Source: an uncultured Ruminococcus sp.
GTDB lineage: Bacteria; Bacillota; Clostridia; Oscillospirales; Acutalibacteraceae
Assembly: GCA_902773635.1 (NCBI GenBank)
Contig: CACYFH010000013.1
Span: forward strand, 16,879 to 80,878
Direction of reading: 5' to 3'
Length of the DNA stretch: 64,000 nucleotides
Under the pieces are notes generated by a model. The model saw only the letters and a list, made by a program, of their open reading frames with translations, ran no database searches and had not been told where the DNA came from. Positions within the stretch are counted from its first letter, which is position 1. Each line of letters opens with the position of its first letter. Positions 24,909 to 33,959 of this stretch are shown piece after piece. Position numbers and translations under genes: made by a program.

Positions 24909-25721
24909 TTGAGACACGGCAAGGAAACGGAAAAACCCAGGAAAAAGACCGGCAGGATCATCGTCATCCTCCTTCTGGTCGTTCTGGTCGGCGGCTTCAT
25001 CTTCGGCGCGATCATGGCGACCAAGACGGCTGTCACCGCCGAGCATGAGGCACAGACCTTCCGCGAGATCGCCGAGCTGGTCGATGAAGAGGACGACACG
25101 GTCAACGAGGAGACCGGCACCCTGCGGAAGTACGATGAGCTGTATAAGCGCAACCCCGATTTCTTCGGCTGGCTGAAGATCGAGGACACCGTGATCGACT
25201 ATCCCGTCATGTACAGACCCGGCGATAACGATACCTACCTCCATATGGATTTCTACGGCGATTATTCCGAGAGCGGCATGCTCTTCATGGACGGCAACTG
25301 TCCCTCCGACGGCAGCACCGCGCTGATCTACGGCCATCATATGCGCAACGGCTCCATGTTCGGCAGCCTGCCGAAGTTCTGTGAGAAGAAGTATTACGAC
25401 AAGCACAAGATCATCTGGTTCGACACCCGCTATGAGCAGCGCGACTATGAGATCTTCGCCGTGCTGTATTCCGAGGTCTATGACGTCAGCGAGGAGGATC
25501 AGCACTATTGCTACTATAAGCACACCGACCTCTCCGATGAAGCCGAGTTCAACGCGTATGTCGCCTTTGCGAAGGAGAACTCCCTCTATGACACCGGCGT
25601 GACCCCGAAATTCGGCGAGCGCATCCTCACCCTCTCCACCTGTAACTACCATACCGAGGACGGCAGACTGGTGGTCGTCGCGCGCGAGGTCCCCAAAACT
25701 GACGAAAAAAAGACAAAATAA
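24909..25721 (+). CDS. srtB: Class B sortase
   Basis: The 270-residue transpeptidase has one N-terminal membrane helix (about 15-38) and the sortase B core: NPDFFGWLKIEDTVIDYPVM, catalytic His in IYGHHMRNGSMFGSL, Cys in LTLSTCNYHTEDGR and Arg in GRLVVVAREV. Class B enzymes attach special substrates, often with NPQTN-type motifs, to peptidoglycan. The start is probably TTG 24909, with a weak ribosome site, overlapping the end of the preceding gene's translation (coupling). Possible substrates in this window are the cohesin-like protein (SPKTGD) and the adhesin (NPDAAG); neither matches NPQTN. Confidence 0.92.
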   Translation: MRHGKETEKPRKKTGRIIVILLLVVLVGGFIFGAIMATKTAVTAEHEAQTFREIAELVDEEDDTVNEETGTLRKYDELYKRNPDFFGWLKIEDTVIDYPVMYRPGDNDTYLHMDFYGDYSESGMLFMDGNCPSDGSTALIYGHHMRNGSMFGSLPKFCEKKYYDKHKIIWFDTRYEQRDYEIFAVLYSEVYDVSEEDQHYCYYKHTDLSDEAEFNAYVAFAKENSLYDTGVTPKFGERILTLSTCNYHTEDGRLVVVAREVPKTDEKKTK

Positions 25722-25806
25722 CGCGTCAAAGTCGTTTTTTACGGCAAAAAGAAGAAATAATACTGATATTCAAAGAAAAATATTACAAATTATTTAAAAT
25801 TTCCTG

Positions 25807-25835
25807 TTGCACTTTCGTAAATAATTTGGTACAAT
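25807..25835 (+). promoter_or_regulatory. Predicted promoter of the dockerin gene
   Basis: TTGCAC at 25807-25812 and TACAAT at 25830-25835 are 17 bp apart, upstream of a leader of about 65 nt. Confidence 0.65.
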
Positions 25836-25906
25836 AGTAAAAAAGGATGGAGTTGTGTATGATTCGTGTTAGATACCGCTCCGCCGTAATATTAGGAGGA
25901 ATTGCA

Positions 25907-26953
25907 ATGAGAAAGTTTCTGAGCCTTGTGCTCGCAATCATGATGGTAGCTTCTCTGGCTGTTGTCGGCGTCAGCGCTGCGGATAATGATACAGCCACTG
26001 TCACTATCACCGGTTTTAACAACGAGTCTTCGGATACAAAGACTTACAAGGTCGGCGAGACCTTCACCGCTTATGTTTATCTGAACGCCTCCGGTCTGAA
26101 CACCAACGGTATGATCGGCGCTCTCAAGTGCAACCAGTATTATACCAACTCCGTTCTGGCGCTGGCTGACGCGTATGATGAGAAAGACGGCGGCATGATC
26201 GTTGATCTCGACGGCATGTTCCCGATCACCGGCGACAGCACCGTTGCGAACGGTATGCTGGCTGACCACATCTCCTTCAATGCGTCCAAGCCCTCTATGA
26301 ACAACGCGTTCAAGTTCAATTCTGACGATTCCGCTCTGATCATCTCTCACTACACCGTCACCAAGGCGGGTACCGCCAACATCACCACCGATCTCGTGAC
26401 TCTGGCGATCTCCGACATGTACCTGACCAAGGCTGTACATAAGAGCCAGATCTATGATGATAACTTCAAGGTTTACGTTAAGCTCTCCGATCCGGAAACT
26501 GCCGGCGGCAGCACCGTAAGCGGTACCATTACCAGCTTCAACGACAAGACCGAGGAGATCGAGGACATTACCGTTGAGCTTCTCCAGGGCGAGGATGTCA
26601 AGTACACCACCACCGTTAACGGCAACGTTGTTGATTATTCTATCGCCGGCGTAGCTGACGGCAACTACATCCTGCGTTTCTCCAAGAAGAATCATGTCAC
26701 CCGCGACTATGCGCTCGTCATATCCGGTGATACTACTGCTGATGCTGAGATCCGTCTGATCGGCGATGTCAGCGGCGACGGCGTTGTCAACACGACTGAC
26801 GGCATGCGCGTCAACATGGCTACCAAGGGTCACCTTGAGCTCGACGAGTATCTCTTCAAGGTTGCAGATGTCAGCGGCGACGAGTTGGTCAATACCACTG
26901 ACTTCATGCGCATCAACAACCACGCTAAGAATATCCTTTCTCTCTGGAAATAA
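25907..26953 (+). CDS. Secreted dockerin type I protein
   Basis: The start ATG 25907 follows AGGAGG. The 348-residue product has a signal peptide (LSLVLAIMMVASLAVVGVSA), a cohesin-like or Ig-like beta domain (about 25-180), a Cna-B/carboxypeptidase-regulatory-like domain (about 200-285, SGTITSFNDKTEEIEDITVELLQ), and a C-terminal dockerin. The dockerin has both calcium-loop repeats: GDVSGDGVVNTTDGMRVN and ADVSGDELVNTTDFMRIN. Dockerins plug into cohesins to assemble cellulosome- or amylosome-like complexes. There is no catalytic domain, so it may be an adaptor or structural component. The gene ends at a clear terminator (26981-27010). Confidence 0.9.
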   Translation: MRKFLSLVLAIMMVASLAVVGVSAADNDTATVTITGFNNESSDTKTYKVGETFTAYVYLNASGLNTNGMIGALKCNQYYTNSVLALADAYDEKDGGMIVDLDGMFPITGDSTVANGMLADHISFNASKPSMNNAFKFNSDDSALIISHYTVTKAGTANITTDLVTLAISDMYLTKAVHKSQIYDDNFKVYVKLSDPETAGGSTVSGTITSFNDKTEEIEDITVELLQGEDVKYTTTVNGNVVDYSIAGVADGNYILRFSKKNHVTRDYALVISGDTTADAEIRLIGDVSGDGVVNTTDGMRVNMATKGHLELDEYLFKVADVSGDELVNTTDFMRINNHAKNILSLWK

Positions 26954-26980
26954 TTCACGAACCTCGGTTCGATAAAAAGC

Positions 26981-27010
26981 AAAAGCCTCCCCGACTTGGG
27001 AGGCTTTTGT
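26981..27010 (+). terminator. Terminator after the dockerin gene
   Basis: AAAAGCCTCCC (26981-26991) pairs with GGGAGGCTTTT (26998-27008), followed by GT. Confidence 0.85.
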
Positions 27011-27032
27011 ACTATTGTTCAAGGAGTAAAGC

Positions 27033-27443
27033 ATGAAAGAATTCAATCTTCCCGCAAAGCTCGAGAGCATTCCGATCTTGACGGACGCGGTGAATGAGAT
27101 ACTCGAGGAACACGACTGCTCCATGAAGGCACAGATGCAGCTCGATATCGCGATCGACGAGATCTTCGCCAATATCGCGCATTATGCCTACGCTCCCGGG
27201 ACAGGCGACGCTACCGTCCGCCTGGAGTTCTTCGGCGAGCCTTTGTCGGCGCGGCTGACCTTCATCGACAGCGGCGTCCCCTTTGATCCGCTGGAGCGCA
27301 CCGAGCCGGACGTGACTCTCAGCGCTGAGGAGCGCCAGATCGGCGGCTTGGGCATTTTTCTCGTGAAAAAGACGATGGACGCCATGCGCTATGAGCGTCG
27401 CGACGGGCAGAACGTGCTCGTGTTGGAGAAGAGAATAGGGTAG
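27033..27443 (+). CDS. Anti-sigma/anti-sigma-antagonist kinase (RsbW-type HATPase)
   Basis: This 136-residue GHKL-fold kinase has the N-box IDEIFANIAHYAY (about residues 47-59), the G1 region TFIDSGVPFDP and the G2 region GGLGIFLVKKTMD. RsbW-like proteins bind a sigma factor or other partner and inactivate STAS-domain antagonists by serine phosphorylation. AAGGAG lies 8 bases before the ATG. The next gene, a PP2C phosphatase, begins 3 bases after the stop and the third gene carries a STAS domain, so the trio is a complete partner-switching module. No sigma-factor gene is adjacent. Confidence 0.92.
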   Translation: MKEFNLPAKLESIPILTDAVNEILEEHDCSMKAQMQLDIAIDEIFANIAHYAYAPGTGDATVRLEFFGEPLSARLTFIDSGVPFDPLERTEPDVTLSAEERQIGGLGIFLVKKTMDAMRYERRDGQNVLVLEKRIG

Positions 27444-27446
27444 AGC

Positions 27447-29117
27447 ATGAAAGAAACGATAAAAACGAAGATCCAGGATAAAACCGTCAATGCGATCCGT
27501 TCGAATATTGCGTGGAACATCATCACCGCCGCGGTGGTGATGCTGCTCGTATTCGGCTTGGTCGCCCAGGTGGTTGGATATCTGAATTTTTCCGATGCTT
27601 TCACGGATGAATACAGTCAGAACGCCATCCGCATCGCCCGAGCGGCGGGTGATTATGTCTTTGCAGACAGGCTGGATGATTACTTAAAGGAAGACCCCAC
27701 GCAGATCGACTACATCCTATCCTATTCCCAGATGGAGAATCTCTGCAACAAGGTCGGCGCGGAGTTCATCTATGTGATCCAGCCGTCGGAGGATTACAGC
27801 GAGATCACCTTCGTCTTTAATACAGTGAACAAGGCGTCGGAGTTTGAACCCTATCCGATCGGCTACGTCCGCAAGACCACCAACGATGATTATAAGGAGA
27901 AATACCGCCGTCTGTATGATCAGGAATCGCTGGAGGAGATCGTCGTCCGCGACAAGGGCTTCATCGAGAGCGGCTCTCACATCACGGCGATGATCGCGCT
28001 CTATGACGACAGCGGCAAGACCGCCGGCATCCTCTGCGTCCAGCGCCAGATGGACGCTCTATCCGCCGCGCGCCGCAATTACCTGATCCATATGGCGATC
28101 ATACTGGTAATCTCTCTGGTGCTTGTCGCCACCTTCTACGGCCTGTATCTCAGGCGTTATATGGTCAAGCCGCTTCGAGCGGTCAAGGATGAGACCGAGC
28201 GTTTCGCTGCCGCGCCGAGCAAGGCGCAGGTCACCTTATCGGAGACCGTGAAAACACACAATGAGATCAGACAGCTCGCCGCGGCGATCGACACGATGGA
28301 GGAGGAGACCCTCAACTATATCGAGAACCTCACCGCCGTCACCGCGGAGCAGGAGCGCATCGGCGTAGAGCTGGGCGTCGCCTCGGCGATCCAGCAGGGC
28401 ATGCTGAACTCCGTCTCGCCCAACCGTCCGGAGCTGGATATCTCCGCGATCATGGATCCCGCGAAGGAGGTCGGCGGCGACTTCTTCGACTACTTCCTGA
28501 TCGACGACGATCACCTGTGCATGACGATCGCCGACGTGTCCGGCAAGGGCGTGCCCGCCTCTCTGTTCATGGCGATCACCAAGGTGCTGATCACCGATAC
28601 CACGCTGGTCACGCGCTCGCCCGCCGAGATCCTGCGTATGGTGAATGAACGCGTCTGCCAAAAGAATAAGCTGGATATGTTCGTCACCGTCTGGCTGGGC
28701 ATTCTGGAGATCTCCACCGGCCGCGTGATCGCGGCGAACGCGGGTCACGAATACCCCCTCATCTATCACAACGGCGGCGCCTTTGAGCTGATGAAGGACA
28801 AGCATGGCTTTGTCATCGGCGGCATGGAGGGCGTCCGCTTCAAGGAATATGAATTTGTAATGAAAGAGGGCGACAGCCTGTTCCTGTATACGGACGGCGT
28901 GCCCGAAGCGACCGACAGCTCAGAGCAGCTCTTCGGCCTCGACAGAACGCTTGCCGCGCTGAATACAGCGCCGGACGGCGAACCTCAAGCCCTGATGGCG
29001 TCGGTTCGTGAGGCGGTCGACAAATTTGTCGGCGATGCGCCGCAGTTTGATGATTTAACGATGATGTGCCTGAAATACTACGGTGCATCGGGGAAGGAAA
29101 GGAAGGAAGAAGTATGA
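27447..29117 (+). CDS. Membrane HAMP-PP2C serine phosphatase (RsbU/SpoIIE-type)
   Basis: The 556-residue protein has a first membrane helix (about 29-52), an extracellular sensor of about 155 residues, a second helix (about 211-233), a HAMP-like linker, a coiled region, and a C-terminal PP2C/SpoIIE domain (about 310-545). Metal-binding residues are visible in MDPAKEVGGDFFDYF, IADVSGKGVPAS and LFLYTDGVPEATD; the final LTMMCLKYYG fits the family. It should remove phosphate from a STAS protein in response to an outside signal. Its stop overlaps the start of the STAS-kinase gene (ATGA), which indicates tight coupling. Confidence 0.93.
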   Translation: MKETIKTKIQDKTVNAIRSNIAWNIITAAVVMLLVFGLVAQVVGYLNFSDAFTDEYSQNAIRIARAAGDYVFADRLDDYLKEDPTQIDYILSYSQMENLCNKVGAEFIYVIQPSEDYSEITFVFNTVNKASEFEPYPIGYVRKTTNDDYKEKYRRLYDQESLEEIVVRDKGFIESGSHITAMIALYDDSGKTAGILCVQRQMDALSAARRNYLIHMAIILVISLVLVATFYGLYLRRYMVKPLRAVKDETERFAAAPSKAQVTLSETVKTHNEIRQLAAAIDTMEEETLNYIENLTAVTAEQERIGVELGVASAIQQGMLNSVSPNRPELDISAIMDPAKEVGGDFFDYFLIDDDHLCMTIADVSGKGVPASLFMAITKVLITDTTLVTRSPAEILRMVNERVCQKNKLDMFVTVWLGILEISTGRVIAANAGHEYPLIYHNGGAFELMKDKHGFVIGGMEGVRFKEYEFVMKEGDSLFLYTDGVPEATDSSEQLFGLDRTLAALNTAPDGEPQALMASVREAVDKFVGDAPQFDDLTMMCLKYYGASGKERKEEV

Positions 29118-30283
29118 AAGGTGAATTTGACGGCAAGACGCTGACCGTATGCCTCGAGGGGCGGATCGACTCCGGAAATTCCTCGAGCTGGGAGAACGCG
29201 ATCAACGCCAAGATCGAGGAAAGAGCCCCCGAGCAGGTGGTTCTTGACGCCGAGAAGCTGGAGTATATCAGCAGCGCGGGTCTGAGGATCGTCCTCAAGC
29301 TGCGCAAGCGGTTTGCCGATTTGAAGATCGTGAACGTCTCCGCTTCGGTATACGAGATTTTGGAGATGACCGGCTTTACAGAGCTTGTCACAGTCGAGAA
29401 GGCATACCGCCAGTTTGACGTCAGCGGTTGCGAGGTCATCGGCAAGGGCGCGAACGGCACCGTCTACCGTATCGCCCGCGATACCATCGTCAAGGTCTAT
29501 CACGACGCCGAATCTCTCGACGACATCAAGCGTGAGCGCGAGCTCTCCCGCACCGCCTTCCTCCTCGGCATCCCGACCGCCATCCCCTACGACGTCGTCA
29601 AGGTCGGCAACACCTACGGCTCCGTTTTCGAGCTGCTCAACGCTAAGAGCTTTGACGAGCTGCTGCGCGAGGATGAGCAGAACATGGAGTTCATCGCCAA
29701 GGAGACCGTGGAGATCGCCAAGATCATCCACAGCACCAAAGCGCCCGCCAACCTCCCCCGTCAGCGCGACGTGGCGCTGGACTGGGTGGGTATGGTCACG
29801 GACTATTTCACCCCCGAACAGCATGAGAAGCTCAGGAGCCTGATCGAAGCCATCCCCGAGGACGGCTTCATGCTCCACGGCGACATGCATATCAAGAATA
29901 TCATGCTCCAGAACAAGGAGACTCTCCTGATCGACATGGACACCCTCTGCACCGGCCATCCGATCTACGAGCTCGCGTTCATGTACAACGCCTACAAGGG
30001 CTTCGGCATCGTCGATCCCGCGGAAGTTTCGAACTTCATGGGCATCCCGGCTGACACCGCCTACCGTCTCTGGCGGCTGATCCTGACGATGTACCTCGGC
30101 ACAGACGACAAAGCCCGTCTCGACGAGGTCGAGGAGAAGGCGGCTCTGATCGGTATCCTCCGCGTCATGCGCCGCGTCATCCGCTTCAACCGCCAGAACA
30201 CCCCCGACGGCAAAGCGATCGTCGACGCCTGCCACGACTTCATCGCCGAGAAGCTCGACAAAATCGACACCCTCACCTTCTGA
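29114..30283 (+). CDS. STAS domain fused to an APH-like kinase
   Basis: The 389-residue protein combines two domains. Residues 1-100 form a STAS antagonist domain with the phosphorylatable ISSAGL loop (Ser53/Ser54). From about residue 113 comes an aminoglycoside phosphotransferase/choline-kinase-like domain (TIGR02172 type): VIGKGANGTVYRI loop, a Lys in IVKVYH, the catalytic LHGDMHIKNIML (HGDxxxxN) and LIDMDTLCTGHP (Mg-binding DxD). This suggests that phosphorylation of the STAS part by the RsbW-type kinase, reversed by the PP2C, controls the attached kinase. The start at 29114 is inside the ATGA overlap, preceded by GGAAGGAAGA. The kinase substrate is unknown. Confidence 0.88.
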   Translation: MKGEFDGKTLTVCLEGRIDSGNSSSWENAINAKIEERAPEQVVLDAEKLEYISSAGLRIVLKLRKRFADLKIVNVSASVYEILEMTGFTELVTVEKAYRQFDVSGCEVIGKGANGTVYRIARDTIVKVYHDAESLDDIKRERELSRTAFLLGIPTAIPYDVVKVGNTYGSVFELLNAKSFDELLREDEQNMEFIAKETVEIAKIIHSTKAPANLPRQRDVALDWVGMVTDYFTPEQHEKLRSLIEAIPEDGFMLHGDMHIKNIMLQNKETLLIDMDTLCTGHPIYELAFMYNAYKGFGIVDPAEVSNFMGIPADTAYRLWRLILTMYLGTDDKARLDEVEEKAALIGILRVMRRVIRFNRQNTPDGKAIVDACHDFIAEKLDKIDTLTF

Positions 30284-30317
30284 GCACATGAATCATTAGG
30301 GGCAGAACGCTTCCATG

Positions 30318-30334
30318 CCTCCCTTTGGTAAAGG
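30318..30334 (+). repeat. Partial CTCCCTTTGGTAAAGG repeat
   Basis: CCTCCCTTTGGTAAAGG begins a diverged family member that continues with GAGGGATTGCATAAGTG near 30417. The segment from about 30426 to 30482 recurs at 30549-30606. Confidence 0.65.
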
Positions 30335-30501
30335 TACCCCCGTTGGGGGAATGTCCGAAGGACAAGGGGGGAGCCGTTTCCGGCGAGGAAGGTGCGTCGG
30401 AACTCGTTCCGACCCGGAGGGATTGCATAAGTGCTTGAGCGAAGCGAGTAACTATAACAAAAAGGGACTGCCACGCAGCCAATATCATTAAGTTAGGCAG
30501 A

Positions 30502-30565
30502 GGCTCCCTTTGGTAAAGGGAGCTGTCGGCGTTAGCCGACTGAGGGATTGCATAAGTGTTTGAGC
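30502..30565 (+). repeat. CTCCCTTTGGTAAAGGGAG-type repeat
   Basis: This is a full family member: palindrome, then GTCGGCGTTAGCCGAC stem, then TGAGGGATTGCATAAGTG and GAGCGAAGCGAGTAACTATA. It lies next to the amylase terminator. Confidence 0.8.
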
Positions 30566-30585
30566 GAAGCGAGTAACTATAACAA

Positions 30586-30617
30586 AAAGGGACTGCCACG
30601 CAGTCCCTTTCATTTTT
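30586..30617. terminator. Terminator for the alpha-amylase gene (works on both strands)
   Basis: AAAGGGACTGC (30586-30596) pairs with GCAGTCCCTTT (30600-30610), with T-runs on either side. Confidence 0.75.
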
Positions 30618-30624
30618 ATATCAG

Positions 30625-32004
30625 CTATTCGCTCATGAGGATGATCGGCTTGCCCTTGCTCTGCACGCCGCCGCGGAACACCTCGACCTTCTCGCCGCCG
30701 ATCAGATTATCGTACACGCCGTCGGGGAAGTCGACCTCTACATATCCCGCGTCGCCTTTGACGGTGAACACGCCGATCGCCCTTCTGCCGTCCTTCTCAT
30801 GCGCCGCGATGAGGAACCTGTCCTCCTGCGCCTTGACGGTGTAAACACTGTCGGTGAAGAGCGGATCGCGCTTGATGCCCGCGAGCTTTTGCATCAGCGA
30901 CCGCAGCTCCTGCTCCGCGCCCTCTCTTTGAACAGCCGTCGCGGTCACTCCGTCGCCGTCCGGGACAGCTTCGACCGCATAAGCCTGCGCTCTCAGGCGG
31001 ATATCATTCTTGTCCTCTGAGAATACGTCGTCCTTATCGAACAGGCTCGGCGTATGCTCCGCGCCGTATTCCTGACCCGCATAGACCAGCGTCAAGCCCT
31101 TCTGGAAGAAGCTGAACGCCGTCCAGTTCACCAGAGCATTTTCGTCGGGAATGAGGAACGCCGCCCGCGTCTGGTCGTGATTCTCCAGAAAACGGAGCTT
31201 CACGAAATTCTCGGGATAGATGTATTCCTGCCGCTCGATCGCCTCGGCATACGCCGCGAGCGTGCCCTTACCCGCGAGGTAAGCGCGGAACTTCTCATAC
31301 ACGTCGTAGTCATAGCAGAGATCGAACGCCTGATAGATCTCGCTGTCGGAGAGCGCCGTGATCCCGCGCCCGCGCATATAGGTGATGAAGCCCGGCTCCA
31401 CGCTCTCGCTCAGCCAGATGCAACCCGGGCGCACCGTCTCGACCTCCTCGCGCGCCTTGAGCCAGAATTCCAGCGGGATCAGCGGCGCTACGTCACAGCG
31501 GAAGCCGTCCACGATCTCAGCCCACATCTTCAGCGTGTCGATCTGATAATCCCATAAAGCCTCGTTGTCGTAGTCGAGGTCGATGATATCCGTCCAGTCG
31601 CCCACGCGGTTGCCGAAGCTCCCGTCCTCCTTGTGATAGAACCATTCCGGGTGCGTCTTGCTCAAGAGGGAGTCGGGCGAGGTGTGGTTGTACACCACGT
31701 CGATGATGCACTTCATCCCGCGTTCGTGGATCGCGTTGACCAGCGACTTGAAGTCCTCCATCGTGCCGAATTCCGGGTTGACGGCGCGGTAGTCGCTGAT
31801 GGCGTAGGGCGAGCCGAGCGTGCCCTTGCGCTTGACCGTACCGATCGGATGAATGGGCATCAGCCAGATGATATCCGTGCCCAGCGCCTTGATCTCGTCG
31901 AGCCGCTCCTCAACCTTTTTGAACGTCCCTTCGGGTGAGTAATTGCGGACAAAGACCTGATACATCACCTGATTCCTGAGTGCCTTGGATGTTGCTTTCG
32001 CCAT
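30625..32004 (-). CDS. Cytoplasmic GH13 alpha-amylase family protein
   Basis: The 459-residue TIM-barrel glycosidase has the conserved GH13 motifs: DVVYNHTS, GFRCDVA (nucleophile Asp), WLSESV (acid Glu) and LENHDQTR (transition-state Asp). It has no signal peptide (starts MAKATSKALRNQVMYQVFV), so it likely acts on imported maltodextrins inside the cell. It is divergently transcribed from a maltodextrin-type ABC transporter operon that would deliver its substrate. The short ribosome site is AAGGAGG. Confidence 0.93.
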   Translation of the reverse strand: MAKATSKALRNQVMYQVFVRNYSPEGTFKKVEERLDEIKALGTDIIWLMPIHPIGTVKRKGTLGSPYAISDYRAVNPEFGTMEDFKSLVNAIHERGMKCIIDVVYNHTSPDSLLSKTHPEWFYHKEDGSFGNRVGDWTDIIDLDYDNEALWDYQIDTLKMWAEIVDGFRCDVAPLIPLEFWLKAREEVETVRPGCIWLSESVEPGFITYMRGRGITALSDSEIYQAFDLCYDYDVYEKFRAYLAGKGTLAAYAEAIERQEYIYPENFVKLRFLENHDQTRAAFLIPDENALVNWTAFSFFQKGLTLVYAGQEYGAEHTPSLFDKDDVFSEDKNDIRLRAQAYAVEAVPDGDGVTATAVQREGAEQELRSLMQKLAGIKRDPLFTDSVYTVKAQEDRFLIAAHEKDGRRAIGVFTVKGDAGYVEVDFPDGVYDNLIGGEKVEVFRGGVQSKGKPIILMSE

Positions 32005-32178
32005 GCTGATTCCTCCTTTACGGTTCTATTATATAGAGCAAAATCAGGCTTGTAAATGACTTTTCCGCTTTTAGAACGCAAAAAGTCAAGAAACAGGAAT
32101 AAAGTAAAATTTGGGAAGTATTTATCGAATATTTTAGAACTTCTGATAAAATATCCTGATACAAGTGGGCAAAACCTG

Positions 32179-32207
32179 TTGACAATGACCTCGCATTTGA
32201 TTATAAT
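32179..32207 (+). promoter_or_regulatory. Consensus promoter of the sugar ABC operon
   Basis: TTGACA (32179-32184) and TATAAT (32202-32207) are separated by exactly 17 bp. The 309-bp gap between the divergent amylase and transporter genes is otherwise AT-rich and without an obvious operator. Confidence 0.8.
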
Positions 32208-32313
32208 ATTATGTAGTTTCAAAGTGGATCGGATATCGGCTTTGGAATTTTAATTTTGGCTTCCATGCCGTAGCAATACGGTAAATAATACAATGTAAAA
32301 AGGAGAAACCAAC

Positions 32314-33654
32314 ATGAAAGCAAAAAGAATTTTAGCACTGCTGCTGGCAGCGATGATGGTTCTTGCTCTTGTGGCTTGCGGCAACAGCGGCGACAAGAAG
32401 GAGACCACCGCAGACAGCAGCAAGACCGACACCAAGACCGACACCAAGACCGCTGAGGGCGGCTCCGTTTACTGGCTGAACTTCAAGCCTGAGCTCGACG
32501 AGACCCTGCAGGATCTCGCGAAGAAGTACACCGAGGCGAAGGGCGTAGAGGTCAAGGTCGTTACCGCGGCTTCCGGCACCTACAGCACCACCCTTACCGC
32601 TGAGATGGACAAGACCGAGGCTCCCACTCTGTTTGTCATCGGCAACCAGCAGGGCGTCAAGGACTGGGGCGATTTCGCTCTTGATCTGAAGGACACCGCG
32701 ATCGCGAAGGAACTCAACACCGACGCTTACAACCTCTATGATGAGAACGGCAAGCTCGTTTCCATCGGCTACTGCTACGAGTGCTACGGCATCATCGTCA
32801 ACCCCACCCTCATCGAGAAGGCGGGTCACACCATGGACGAGATCAAGAACTTTGCAGGCCTGAAGGCTGTTGCTGAGGATATCCACAGCAAGGCTTCTGA
32901 GCTGGGCTTCGATGCGTTCTCCTCCTCCGATATGGACGACTCCTCCTCCTGGAGATTCACCGGCCATCTGGCGAACCTCGAGTACTACTATGAGGAAAAG
33001 GAAGCCGGCGGCTGGACCGAGTGCCCTGCTTCTCTGACCGGTAAGTACATGGAGAACTACAAGAACCTGTACGATCTGATCATCAACAACTCTCTGACTG
33101 CTCCTACCGATCTCGCTACCGGCGGCCACGACGCTGAGGCTGAGTTCAAGGACGGCAAGGCTGCGTTCTTTGTCAACGGCTCCTGGGAGTACGCTGCTGT
33201 TTCCGAGGCTGTTCCGAACGCTACCATGATCCCCTACTACTGCGGCGTTGAAGGCGAAGAGAAGGCGGGTCTGAACTGCGGTACCGAGAACTGCTGGGCT
33301 GTAAACGCCAACGCTTCCGAGGCTGATCAGCAGGCGACCATCGACTTCATGGTATGGCTCGTTTCCGATCCCGAGGCTTCCGCTACTATGGTAGGCCAGC
33401 TCGGTATCATGCCTTACAAGAATGCTGCCGCTTCCACCAACGGCTTCCTGAACGACGCTGCGAAGTACACCGCTGACGGTTGCTACGTCATGGATTGGGC
33501 TACCAACTATCAGCCGAACGTTGACGAGTACCGCAAGGATCTCGTTTCCGCTCTGAACGCTTACAACTCTGACCAGACCGACGCTAACTGGGATCTCGTC
33601 AAGACCGCCTTTGTTGACGGCTGGGCGAAGCAGTATCAGGCTGTTAACGGCTAA
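32314..33654 (+). CDS. Sugar ABC transporter substrate-binding lipoprotein
   Basis: The 446-residue product has a lipoprotein signal peptide (LVAC lipobox, Cys about residue 22), a Thr/Lys-rich linker and a family 1 solute-binding fold: SVYWLNFKPELDETLQDLAKKYTEAKGVEVKVVT, then a C-terminal lobe with AFFVNGSWEYAAV and MVWLVSDPEASATMVGQLGIMPYKNA. Such proteins capture maltose, maltodextrins or other oligosaccharides. AAAGGAG lies 9 bases before the ATG. Codon bias suggests high expression. Two permease genes follow after a repeat-containing gap of 305 bp. Confidence 0.94.
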   Translation: MKAKRILALLLAAMMVLALVACGNSGDKKETTADSSKTDTKTDTKTAEGGSVYWLNFKPELDETLQDLAKKYTEAKGVEVKVVTAASGTYSTTLTAEMDKTEAPTLFVIGNQQGVKDWGDFALDLKDTAIAKELNTDAYNLYDENGKLVSIGYCYECYGIIVNPTLIEKAGHTMDEIKNFAGLKAVAEDIHSKASELGFDAFSSSDMDDSSSWRFTGHLANLEYYYEEKEAGGWTECPASLTGKYMENYKNLYDLIINNSLTAPTDLATGGHDAEAEFKDGKAAFFVNGSWEYAAVSEAVPNATMIPYYCGVEGEEKAGLNCGTENCWAVNANASEADQQATIDFMVWLVSDPEASATMVGQLGIMPYKNAAASTNGFLNDAAKYTADGCYVMDWATNYQPNVDEYRKDLVSALNAYNSDQTDANWDLVKTAFVDGWAKQYQAVNG

Positions 33655-33959
33655 TCAACATGATAGATCGGCTCCCTTCCCCAAGGTGAGATTCTGTCCA
33701 AATCTTTGATTTGGAGTACAGAATCCATATAGAGGAGAGCTGTCAGCAGACCCTTGTCTGCCTGACTGAGGGTTATTGCGACCCAAAGCGAATCATGCAT
33801 GAATCTGCGGGGCGGGCGGCGTTCGCCTGCCCCGTATCTTTTTAGGATTTAGGTATACCGATTGATCAAGATGTCATTGCGAGGGCTTGACATCGAAATG
33901 GATCAGTATTTATTTAGGATTTTTCCGCACGGCGCCAGCCGTGAACAGGAGGATTAACA

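Noticed and set aside
28840-30289. Long minus-strand frames opposite the STAS-kinase gene
   Set aside because: They have no recognisable protein features and oppose a well-supported operon.
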